Part shown: in pieces, positions 28,422 through 35,725 of the stretch
Position numbering within the stretch: the first letter of the stretch is position 1
Layout of the letters: every line of letters starts with the position of its first letter
Assembly (NCBI GenBank): GCA_009699245.1
Contig: WLOQ01000003.1
Location: 124,001 to 188,000 of the forward strand
DNA from: Actinomycetota bacterium
GTDB lineage: Bacteria > Actinomycetota > Thermoleophilia > Solirubrobacterales > Solirubrobacteraceae
Reading direction: 5' to 3'
Length of the DNA stretch: 64,000 bases
Notes under the pieces: model-generated
What the model saw: only the letters and a program-made list of their open reading frames with translations
The model's database searches: none
Told to the model about the DNA's origin: nothing
Made by a program: the position numbers and the translations under genes

Positions 28422-29741
28422 GTGCAGGAGCGCAGTCGCAACGGTCGGACGACCGAGACCACACGACCTGGTGCGCCGCGCCAGGGCCGCGCGAAGCAGC
28501 GCGCCTTCTGCATCGCCGCGCTCGACGAGGGCGATGACCTCACCGAGCTGCGCGAGCTGCTGCGCACCGCAGGCGTCGCCGTCGTCGGACAGGCCGTCCA
28601 GCACCGCGAGAAGCCGCACCCGAACACGTACCTCGGCCCCGGCAAGATCGAGGAGGTCAAGGCGCTGGCCAAGGCCGCCGACGCGAACGTCATCGCGTGC
28701 GACGACGAGCTCACGCCGCGTCAGGAGCGCAACCTCGAGCAGGAGCTCGGTCTAGCGGTGGTCGATCGCACCACGGTGATCCTCGACATCTTCGCGAGCC
28801 ACGCCCACAGCGCTGAGGGCAAGCTCCAGGTCGAGCTCGCACAGCTCGAATACAACATGGCCCGCATGCGCGGCCTGTGGACCCATCTCGACCGCCTCGG
28901 CGTCGGCGGGGTCGGCACGCGCGGCCCTGGTGAGACCCAGATCGAGACCGATCGCCGACTGGCGCGCAGCCGTATCTCGGCGCTGCGTCGCAGGCTCACG
29001 GACGTCCGGGGTTCACGCGACACGATGCGGGCCGAGCGTGAGCGCAGCGCCCTCCCCGAGGTCGCGATCGCGGGCTACACGAACGCCGGCAAGTCGACAC
29101 TCCTGAACGCGCTGACCGGGGCGGAGGTCGGCATCCGCGACCGGCTCTTCCACACGCTCGACCCGACCACCCGTGTGATGCGACTCAGCGGGCGTCCGTA
29201 CCTGCTCACCGACACGGTGGGCTTCATCCGCAAGCTTCCGCACCAACTCGTCGATGCGTTCGGCGCCACGCTCGAGGAGACCCGGCGCGCCGACCTGATC
29301 CTCCACGTCATCGACGGCAGCGCCGACGAGGACGACATGGTCGGCATGATGCGCGCCGTCGACGTGGTCCTCGACGAGATCGGCGCCGACGACAGTCCCC
29401 GGATGCTCGTCTTCAACAAGGCGGACCGCATCGATGCCGAGCGCCACTCCGACCTCGAGCGCCGATACCCCGGGTGCGTCGTGGTCTCCGCGGTGGAGGG
29501 CACCGGCCTCGACGACCTGCGCGCCCATATCGAGGCTGATTTCGAGAGTCGGCTGCGCCCAGTCGAGCTCCTGCTCCCGTACTCCGAGGGAGCGCGCCTC
29601 GCCGAGCTCCATGAGACGGTCGGAGACCTCGACCGCGAGGACGGTCCGGACGGCGTGCGCGTGCGCGCCCGCGTCCCGACCACGGTCGCTGAGCGCTACG
29701 CGCGGTTCATCGTCGGCGCAGCGGATCGGACCGCGCCGTGA
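28422..29741 (+). CDS. hflX: GTPase HflX
   Basis: HflX is a ribosome-associated GTPase that rescues or splits stalled ribosomes. The 439-residue protein has the N-terminal HflX domain (HPNTYLGPGKIEEVKALA; VDRTTVILDIFASHA; GVGTRGPGETQIETDRR) and a G domain: G1 GYTNAGKST at 218-226, G3 DTVGFIRKLP, G4 FNKAD and G5 VSAVEG. The GTG at 28422 is chosen because of its TAGACT box; longer frames are antisense of dapE. The stop overlaps dut as GTGA. Confidence 0.95.
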   Translation: MQERSRNGRTTETTRPGAPRQGRAKQRAFCIAALDEGDDLTELRELLRTAGVAVVGQAVQHREKPHPNTYLGPGKIEEVKALAKAADANVIACDDELTPRQERNLEQELGLAVVDRTTVILDIFASHAHSAEGKLQVELAQLEYNMARMRGLWTHLDRLGVGGVGTRGPGETQIETDRRLARSRISALRRRLTDVRGSRDTMRAERERSALPEVAIAGYTNAGKSTLLNALTGAEVGIRDRLFHTLDPTTRVMRLSGRPYLLTDTVGFIRKLPHQLVDAFGATLEETRRADLILHVIDGSADEDDMVGMMRAVDVVLDEIGADDSPRMLVFNKADRIDAERHSDLERRYPGCVVVSAVEGTGLDDLRAHIEADFESRLRPVELLLPYSEGARLAELHETVGDLDREDGPDGVRVRARVPTTVAERYARFIVGAADRTAP

Positions 29742-30169
29742 TCCTCCCGTTTCAGCGGCTCGATCCGCGTGCCGTCCTGCCCGGTCGCCCGCACCCTGGC
29801 GATGCCGGTCTTGACCTCTGTGCGCTTGAGCCGGCGCTGCTGGGCCCCGGCGAGCGCGCGAGGATCCGCACGGGCCTCGCGGTCGAACTTCCCCCGGGCC
29901 ATGCTGGGCTCGTCGTCCCGCGCTCGGGCCTCGCGGCTCGGCACGGCATCGCGGTCGTCAACGCTCCCGGCGTGATCGACGAGGGCTACCGCGGCGAGCT
30001 CCAGGTGCTCCTGCTGAACACCGATCTGCACGAGCCATTCGAGGTGGCCGCGGGCGACCGGATCGCGCAGCTGCTCGTCGTCCCAGTGGTGGTCGCCGAT
30101 CCGGTCGAGCGCGACCAGCTCAGTGACCACGCACGCGGTGGCGACGGGTTCGGCTCGAGCGGGGTCTAG
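29738..30169 (+). CDS. dut: dUTP diphosphatase
   Basis: dUTPase hydrolyses dUTP to dUMP, keeping uracil out of DNA. The 143-residue trimeric-type enzyme shows motif 1 (HPGDAGLDLCA), motif 2 (LVVPRSGLAARHGI), motif 3 (NAPGVIDEGYRGEL), motif 4 (GDRIAQLLVVPV) and motif 5 (ARGGDGFGSSG), so it is complete. Its GTG start overlaps the hflX stop. The end converges on the gatD gene with a four-base overlap. Confidence 0.95.
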   Translation: MILPFQRLDPRAVLPGRPHPGDAGLDLCALEPALLGPGERARIRTGLAVELPPGHAGLVVPRSGLAARHGIAVVNAPGVIDEGYRGELQVLLLNTDLHEPFEVAAGDRIAQLLVVPVVVADPVERDQLSDHARGGDGFGSSGV

Positions 30170-30903
30170 CGTCGGACGGCGCGCAGCGCCGTGTCGTGGG
30201 CGGCATCCTCGAGACGATCGTCAAGGGGCGCAAGCGGCCGCCCGTCATCGAGTGCCGTCTCGATCAGCCAGTCGGCGAACCACGTGTTCTTGGGCAGCAG
30301 CGGGCCGTGCAGGTACGTCCCGATCACGCGGCCGCTGCGCGCACCCTCAAGGCCCGAGCGCCCGTCATTGCCGTGGCCGCTCAGGACGCGTCCGAAGGCC
30401 TGCGCCGATGGGCCGAGGCGCGTGCGACCCCCATGGTTCTCGAACCCCGCCAGCGTCCCGGGATCGGGCCGCCCGGGCAGGTCGACGTCGATCGCGATGT
30501 TGCCGATCAGCCGCGGGCCGTCCTCGCGCACCGTCGTGACATCGAGCAGTCCGATGCCCGGGATCTCCTCGTCGCCCAGGGCGTACGCGTGCCCCAGCAG
30601 CTGATAGCCGCCGCAGACGCCGAGGATCACCGCGCCACGGGCGGCGGCCTCGTGCAGCCGGTCGCCCACGCCCTCCTGGAGGTCTGCGGCACACAGGCGC
30701 TGGTCGCGGTCCTGGCCACCGCCGAGGTAGAAAAGATCGTGGGCCTCGGGATCGAGGTCATCGCCGACGCCGACACGGGTGAGCGCGAATCCGATGCCGC
30801 GCCATGCGCAGCGACGTTCGAGCACGAGCAGGTTCCCGCGATCCGCGTAGATGTTCAAGAGGTCCGGATAGAGGGCGCAGACCCGCAGCACGCGATCAGC
30901 CAT
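30166..30903 (-). CDS. gatD: Lipid II isoglutaminyl synthase, glutaminase subunit
   Basis: GatD supplies ammonia to MurT, which amidates D-glutamate in the peptidoglycan stem. The 245-residue class-I glutamine amidotransferase has its nucleophile Cys97 in LGVCGGYQLLG and the catalytic His199 in IGTYLHGPLLPKN; these match S. aureus GatD Cys94 and His189. FENHGGRTRLG is also typical of this CobB/CobQ-like group. It ends a minus-strand operon; its ATG overlaps the stop of the methyltransferase gene by eight bases. In most genomes gatD follows murT directly; here a methyltransferase gene lies between. Confidence 0.92.
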   Translation of the reverse strand: MADRVLRVCALYPDLLNIYADRGNLLVLERRCAWRGIGFALTRVGVGDDLDPEAHDLFYLGGGQDRDQRLCAADLQEGVGDRLHEAAARGAVILGVCGGYQLLGHAYALGDEEIPGIGLLDVTTVREDGPRLIGNIAIDVDLPGRPDPGTLAGFENHGGRTRLGPSAQAFGRVLSGHGNDGRSGLEGARSGRVIGTYLHGPLLPKNTWFADWLIETALDDGRPLAPLDDRLEDAAHDTALRAVRR

Positions 30904-31621
30904 GGAGGATCACCACCGTTGAGCCGACGTACTCGTCGGTCGGGTCCACACGGCGCAGTGGTGCGGCCGTGAGGCCGGCTGCGACGCCCTCGGCGGTCAG
31001 CGTGTCCGCTCGGAGGCTGTCGAGGACGAGCCGGAAGCGGTGGTCGCTGCGCGCTTCATCGGGCGGCACGACCTCGCGCAGCCACGTGATCGCGGTGCCG
31101 CCGGGAGCAGCATCCATGCGCACCGCCCGACTGGCATACACGGTACCGCCGACCTCGCGGACGTCGGGGAGCGGGGCCCAGGCACCGTCCTCAAATGACG
31201 CGGGGGCGAGATCTTCGATCACCGTGACCGCGAGGACGCCGTCGGGGGTGAGGTGGCGACGAGCGGATGCGAGGAAGGCCGCGCGCCCCTCGGCGCCGCC
31301 GAGCAATTGCACGGTCTGCATCGGCACGATGATCAGCGGGACGGTGTGACCGAGGTCAAACTGCGCGGCGTCAGCGGTCACGGTCGTCACCGGAAGACCG
31401 CCGCGACGGGCCTCGAGCGCGGTGAGCAAGCGCGCATCGCGATCGAGCGCGATCACCGGATGGCCCGCGTGGGCGAGCACCAGACTCACGCGCCCCGTCC
31501 CGGCACCGACGTCGAGCACCGGTCCGCCATGTTCTGCGGCGAGGCTCAGCCAGAGCGGCAGATCGGCGTCATAGGCGCCGCATTCGAGGTCATGCCAGAT
31601 CACCTGCTCCTGGGCGCTCAT
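30896..31621 (-). CDS. Class I SAM-dependent methyltransferase
   Basis: A 241-residue methyltransferase with the SAM-binding motif I PVLDVGAGTGRVSLVLA, the acidic end of strand 2 (IALDRDARLL) and motif IV-like VPLIIVPMQTVQLLG. No substrate-specific feature is recognisable, and no membrane segment is visible. Its ATG overlaps the murT stop and its own end overlaps gatD by eight bases, so it is translated within the murT-gatD operon. A role in methylating a cell-wall precursor or lipid is a guess from position only. Confidence 0.85.
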   Translation of the reverse strand: MSAQEQVIWHDLECGAYDADLPLWLSLAAEHGGPVLDVGAGTGRVSLVLAHAGHPVIALDRDARLLTALEARRGGLPVTTVTADAAQFDLGHTVPLIIVPMQTVQLLGGAEGRAAFLASARRHLTPDGVLAVTVIEDLAPASFEDGAWAPLPDVREVGGTVYASRAVRMDAAPGGTAITWLREVVPPDEARSDHRFRLVLDSLRADTLTAEGVAAGLTAAPLRRVDPTDEYVGSTVVILHG

Positions 31622-32967
31622 GCGAAGGAGTCTCCCGCGGCTCCTCGGCGCACGAGCTCGCGGCGCAGCTCGAGCATCGCCGTGTAGGTCGGCATCGCAT
31701 AGAGCGGCCCCATTCCCGCGTCCAGCGCTGCACCGAGCGCCGCGGGAAGGTCCTCGCAGACCGTGATCCGTGATGGCGCGACACCGGCGTACTTGAGCCG
31801 GAGGGCCATCTCCGCTGCGCGTGTCCCCGCACACGTGGCGTGTCCGATCGTCGGGGCGAGACCCTCGAAGTCCGCGTCCCAGATCCAGCTCACGTCGCGA
31901 CCGTCGGCGATCTGATCGTTGAGGACCGCGAGGAGGTCCAGCGGCCCGCCCTCAAGACTCAGGGTGCGCAGGACCTCGTTGGCCCCGGCCGGGTTCTTGA
32001 CGAGCAGGATCTTGAGCGCACGACCGGCGATGGCGACGCTCTCGCCGCGGCCGAAGGCGGGCCGCACCGCCTCAAGGCCGACGACGATCGTGGACATCGA
32101 GATGCCGAGGGCATGCGCGGCAGCCGCCGCTCCCAGGGCGTTGTAGACGTTGTAGAGCCCCGGCAGCGGAAGCTCGACGATGCTGGCCGTTCGGTCGATG
32201 ACGAGCTCGAAGCGCGAACCCGACACGCCGTCGAGCTGCACCTCCTGAGCGACGACTGACGGTGCGGGCCGCCGCGTCGCGCACACATCGCAGCGGTAGA
32301 TCCCGAGATGCCCGAGGTACCGACGCTCGTAGACGAACGGGGTGCCGCAGGTGCCGCAATGCGTCGCGTCGGACGCGTGCGGCGCCGCGTCGAGCCCGAT
32401 CCGGGAGTCGTCCACGCCGAAATAGATGGGGGATGACGCACCGCGGCCGAGGGCGGCGATCGCCGGGTCGTCCGCATTGAGGACCAGCTGTCCAACGGTC
32501 GACTGCGCGAGCACCCGCCAGCGCTGCGCGATCGCCTCGAGCTCGCCGTAGCGGTCGAGCTGGTCGCGGAAGAGGTTGCCCAGCACAGTGACGCGCGGCT
32601 TGAGCGCCGCGGCGACGCCGTCGAGCCAGAACTCATCGACCTCCAGCAGCCCGATGTCGCCACGCGCGTCGAGCAGCGTCGTGGCGATGCCACCGGCCAT
32701 GTTCGCGCCGGACCGGTTGTGCACGGCGCTGCGCCCGTCGGCCTCGAGGATCGCCGCAGTCATCGCCGCGGTCGTCGTCTTCCCGTTGGTCGCGGAGATG
32801 ACGATGCTGCCGTCAGGAAGCCGTCGAGCCAGGTCGCCGATGGCCGCTGGATCGAGCCGCAGCAACACCTTGCCCGGCAGGCTCGTCGCGCCGCGACCGG
32901 CGATGCGGCATGCGCGCGCAGTGAGCCGCGCAGCGGCCTGTGCGCCGGCTGCGCGGACGACGCCCAT
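31618..32967 (-). CDS. murT: Lipid II isoglutaminyl synthase, Mur-ligase-like subunit
   Basis: MurT activates the alpha-carboxylate of D-glutamate in lipid II with ATP for amidation by GatD-derived ammonia. The 449-residue protein has the Mur ligase P-loop ISATNGKTTTAAM, the central-domain segment LLEVDEFWL and NLFRDQLDRYGE, and a four-cysteine zinc ribbon (HCGTCG and, further on, RCDVCA) that separates MurT from MurC-F. The C-terminal DUF1727 region starts near VKNPAGANEVLRTL. Start is ATG 32967, which overlaps the lipid kinase stop; longer frames are antisense of that gene. Confidence 0.94.
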   Translation of the reverse strand: MGVVRAAGAQAAARLTARACRIAGRGATSLPGKVLLRLDPAAIGDLARRLPDGSIVISATNGKTTTAAMTAAILEADGRSAVHNRSGANMAGGIATTLLDARGDIGLLEVDEFWLDGVAAALKPRVTVLGNLFRDQLDRYGELEAIAQRWRVLAQSTVGQLVLNADDPAIAALGRGASSPIYFGVDDSRIGLDAAPHASDATHCGTCGTPFVYERRYLGHLGIYRCDVCATRRPAPSVVAQEVQLDGVSGSRFELVIDRTASIVELPLPGLYNVYNALGAAAAAHALGISMSTIVVGLEAVRPAFGRGESVAIAGRALKILLVKNPAGANEVLRTLSLEGGPLDLLAVLNDQIADGRDVSWIWDADFEGLAPTIGHATCAGTRAAEMALRLKYAGVAPSRITVCEDLPAALGAALDAGMGPLYAMPTYTAMLELRRELVRRGAAGDSFA

Positions 32968-33845
32968 CAGCGCACCTCCGGGAGCAGCACCTGGACCGCG
33001 TCGCGCCGCACGCGGATGGTCACCGGCGTCGTCGCGATGCGATCGCCGTCCGCATAGACGTCGAACGGCCGGCTCGCGGTGACGCGCACCTGCTCCGACC
33101 GCGTGAGGTGCACGGCGGGATCGGCGAGGTGGGTTCCGCGAAACACCTTGGGGAACGCGCGGATGAAGTGCAGGCGCCCCACATCGCGCAGACTCACGAC
33201 GTCGAGGAGCCCGTCGTCGACGCGCGCCTGCGGGGCAACGAACATCCCGGCACCGTAGACGCTCGTGTTCGCGCAGATGACGGACCACCCGAGGAACTCC
33301 TCGGTGCCCGCATCTGCTGCAACGATGAACGTCGCGCGATGCCAGCGCAGGAGCGCGGCGAACGCGCCGTAGACGTAGATGCCGCGCCCGAGGATGCGTG
33401 GCGCGCGATTGGCCGCCGCGTTGGCCTCCGAGTCGAATCCGAGACTCGCGATGCCGAGGAACAGCGACCCGTTCGCCTCACCCAGGTCGATGTCCACCGC
33501 GGTGCCGGTGCTGAGCAGCTCGCAGGCGACGACCGGATCGTTCGGGATGCCGACGTGGCGGCAGAAGTCGTTCCCGCTGCCCCCGGGGAGGACGCCGATG
33601 AGTCCGCGCACCTGCGCTGCTGCACCGGCGACCGCCCCGGCCAGGCCATCGCCGCCGAACGACACCGGCACACGTCCTTCGGCGAGCGCCTCGCGCGTGA
33701 GCGCCCGGGCGTGGTCGAGGCTCTCGCTCATGACGATCCGTGTATCGACGTCGAGCTCTCGCAGGCGCGCCCCGACAGCCGGCAGCGCCTTCAGCACACG
33801 TCCGCCGCCCGAGACCGGGCTGGCGATGAGGAGAACCTGCCGCAC
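32967..33845 (-). CDS. Diacylglycerol-kinase-like lipid kinase
   Basis: A 292-residue protein of the DagK/YegS family. The nucleotide-binding motif is seen in SFGGDGLAGAVAG (GGDG) and LPGGSGNDFCRHVGIP, with the C-terminal beta-sandwich ending in VRVTASRPFDVYADGDRI. Known members phosphorylate diacylglycerol or related lipids at the membrane. It is the first gene of the operon with murT, a methyltransferase and gatD, joined to murT by an ATGA overlap, so a lipid-carrier or phosphatidate-recycling role linked to wall synthesis is possible but inferred. The GTG start has TACGGT eight bases upstream. Confidence 0.88.
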   Translation of the reverse strand: MRQVLLIASPVSGGGRVLKALPAVGARLRELDVDTRIVMSESLDHARALTREALAEGRVPVSFGGDGLAGAVAGAAAQVRGLIGVLPGGSGNDFCRHVGIPNDPVVACELLSTGTAVDIDLGEANGSLFLGIASLGFDSEANAAANRAPRILGRGIYVYGAFAALLRWHRATFIVAADAGTEEFLGWSVICANTSVYGAGMFVAPQARVDDGLLDVVSLRDVGRLHFIRAFPKVFRGTHLADPAVHLTRSEQVRVTASRPFDVYADGDRIATTPVTIRVRRDAVQVLLPEVR

Positions 33846-33853
33846 GGAACGGG

Positions 33854-33859
33854 ACCGTA
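33854..33859 (-). promoter_or_regulatory. -10-like box of the lipid kinase-murT-gatD operon
   Basis: TACGGT on the minus strand ends eight bases before the GTG at 33845, in the 23-base gap after the SRAP gene. Confidence 0.45.
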
Positions 33860-33868
33860 GCGAGGCGC

Positions 33869-34564
33869 TCAGAAGAGCGTGTTCGGCGGCTGCTCGGTGG
33901 CGTGCTCGAGCAGCTCCGGTCCATCGTTGGTCACCGCGTTGACCGCTGTGGAGACCGGTCGAGCCACGAGACCCTCCTCGAGCGGGTGCAGCAGGGGGAG
34001 CAACGCTTCCGGACCGGCACCATCGGCCAACCAGGCGGCCTCACTCTCAGCCTTGAGGATCGCGGGCATCCGGTCGTGGATCGCTGCGACGACTGGGGCG
34101 GCCCCGGTCGTGATGATCGCGCAGGTGCGCACCGGCGCCGCGCCCGGGTCCGGGAGCCACTCCTCCCAGAGCCCTGCGAAGGCGAACGGCTCGCCGTCGT
34201 CCCGAGCGAACCACCATGGCTGCGCCGGCCCTGCGGGACGACGTTGCCACTCGTAGAAGCCGTCAGCGGGAATCAGGCAGCGCCGACGCTCGAACGCGTC
34301 GCGAAACGCCTGGCGTTCAGCGACGGTCTCAGCGCGGGCATTGATCATCGGCGCACCGCCCGCCGGCCGTTTCGACCATCCGGGAAGGAGGCCCCAGCGC
34401 ACGAGCTCTCCGTGCGGGCGCCCGCCGCGGCCTCCCGTGAGCGCGAGAACCTGTTGACCGGGGGCGATGTTCCAGCGGGCGACGAGCGGGATCGCGGGGT
34501 CGATCCCGAAGCGATCGCGCAGCTCCTGCGGCCGGGACCCCGCCAGGGTAAACCGGCCGCACAT
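33869..34564 (-). CDS. SRAP-domain DNA-protein crosslink protein (YedK/HMCES-like)
   Basis: A 231-residue SOS-response-associated peptidase-family protein. HMCES/YedK proteins shield abasic sites in single-stranded DNA by forming a thiazolidine crosslink with Cys2. All key residues are present: Cys2 (MCGRF), Asn75 (INARAE), Glu105 (GFYEW) and His163 (AIHDRMP). The initiator methionine must be removed to expose Cys2, which fits MCG. It lies seven bases downstream of a membrane-protein gene, probably in one transcript. RecA and a RecD2-like helicase elsewhere in the window fit a replication-repair setting. Confidence 0.93.
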   Translation of the reverse strand: MCGRFTLAGSRPQELRDRFGIDPAIPLVARWNIAPGQQVLALTGGRGGRPHGELVRWGLLPGWSKRPAGGAPMINARAETVAERQAFRDAFERRRCLIPADGFYEWQRRPAGPAQPWWFARDDGEPFAFAGLWEEWLPDPGAAPVRTCAIITTGAAPVVAAIHDRMPAILKAESEAAWLADGAGPEALLPLLHPLEEGLVARPVSTAVNAVTNDGPELLEHATEQPPNTLF

Positions 34565-34570
34565 CGGCGA

Positions 34571-35182
34571 TCAGCCCCGCGGCGCGCCTCGGGCGGCACG
34601 GGCACGCGCCTGGCGGCGCCTGCCGACGAGTGCGAGGACACCGAGGGCACCGATCACGACGAGCACGCCGACCCACACCGCGGTCACGTTTCCGACCCCG
34701 CCGAACGGCAGGGCGATGAGCTTCGTGAAGCCCCAGCCGATCGCGATCAGCGCAGCGATGAAGAGCAGGACGATGAGGTAGCCGCGGACACGCAGCAGGA
34801 TGCTCGACCCCGGGGGCGGCGCGAGTAGGCCCGTGACGCGCAGCAGGAACAGCTGACGGCTCGAGGGAGCCTCCTGCCCGAGGCGCTGTACGGCCTGCTT
34901 GAGGTCGTCCGGACGGCGCTCAGCGAGTGCGAGCGAGGCGTCCGCCATGCGGCGGATCTGCATCCGCTCCTGTGGGCGCGCGGCGGCGATCGCACGCTGG
35001 AAGTAGTCGCGCGACGCCTTGGCGTCGTAGCGCTCGGCGGCGCGGGCGCCGAGGATTGTCAGCGCGGCGGAGCGATACTTCTGCTCGCGCTCGAGTTCTT
35101 CGTCGCTGCGGGTCTCGAGCGCCTGCATCTCGGCCATCGCCGAGCGCTGGTCCACCTTGATCTGACGGGCCTTGGGGGGCAT
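34571..35182 (-). CDS. Membrane protein with helical N-terminal half, unknown function
   Basis: I do not recognise a family. The 203-residue product begins with about 120 charged, Ala/Arg/Glu-rich residues with a repeat-like helical pattern (YFQRAIAAARPQERMQIRRM) reminiscent of TPR proteins, followed by two transmembrane helices (YLIVLLFIAALIAIGWGF and AVWVGVLVVIGALGVLALV) and a basic tail. I start at ATG 35182 because TATCGT lies seven bases upstream. The SRAP gene follows within seven bases. It is divergent from another small membrane protein gene. Confidence 0.65.
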   Translation of the reverse strand: MPPKARQIKVDQRSAMAEMQALETRSDEELEREQKYRSAALTILGARAAERYDAKASRDYFQRAIAAARPQERMQIRRMADASLALAERRPDDLKQAVQRLGQEAPSSRQLFLLRVTGLLAPPPGSSILLRVRGYLIVLLFIAALIAIGWGFTKLIALPFGGVGNVTAVWVGVLVVIGALGVLALVGRRRQARARAARGAPRG

Positions 35183-35189
35183 GAGCCGC

Positions 35190-35230
35190 ACGATAGCCGG
35201 GTGCGGCGCGGGGTGCCGGATGGGTATCGT
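35190..35230. promoter_or_regulatory. Divergent promoter region with two TATCGT boxes
   Basis: The same hexamer TATCGT occurs on the minus strand at 35190-35195, seven bases before the ATG at 35182, and on the plus strand at 35225-35230, nine bases before the ATG at 35240. Confidence 0.5.
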
Positions 35231-35239
35231 GCCGTGCCG

Positions 35240-35653
35240 ATGTCACGACTCGCCCGCCCGCCTCGCACGCTCGCCATGTTCGCGGTCTTCGTGTGCCTGC
35301 TCGCGTGTGCGAGTCCCGCCGTCGCGCAGCAGTCTCCGTTCGATCAGCTGCCCAGCGCGCCGCAGGACACCGCGACGCAGCAGGCGCCGACCACGTCGGT
35401 GACCTCGTCCTCGAGCGACGGACTGAAGACGTGGCATGTGCTGCTGCTCGCCGCCGGCGGCGTCATCCTCATCGGCGGCATCGGCTGGGCGATCGCTCGC
35501 GATGCCCGGGGCTATGCACGCAGCGCGGGGCTGAAGATCGACCCGGAGAACGACCGGCCTCGTCCCGACTCGCACGCGGCGCGCAAGGCGGCCAAGCAGC
35601 ACCGGCGCCGTCAGCGCAAGACGGCGCGCAGTCAGCGCCGGCGCAACCGCTGA
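35240..35653 (+). CDS. Small secreted or membrane-anchored basic protein
   Basis: A 137-residue protein without a recognised family. It has a signal peptide (LAMFAVFVCLLACASPAVAQ), a Ser/Thr/Gln-rich linker, one transmembrane helix (VLLLAAGGVILIGGIGWAIA) and a strongly basic C-terminus of about 50 residues (HRRRQRKTARSQRRRNR at the end). The topology suggests an extracytoplasmic linker with a cytoplasmic tail that could touch nucleic acid or acidic lipids; that is inference. ATG 35240 is chosen for the signal peptide and the TATCGT box. It ends 72 bases before the copper-protein gene. Confidence 0.7.
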   Translation: MSRLARPPRTLAMFAVFVCLLACASPAVAQQSPFDQLPSAPQDTATQQAPTTSVTSSSSDGLKTWHVLLLAAGGVILIGGIGWAIARDARGYARSAGLKIDPENDRPRPDSHAARKAAKQHRRRQRKTARSQRRRNR

Positions 35654-35725
35654 GCAGGAGCGTCGCGCAGCGCCCCTAGGCGCTGTAGGCTCGCCCGCGT
35701 CGGCCGTCATGGTCGTCCCATCCGC

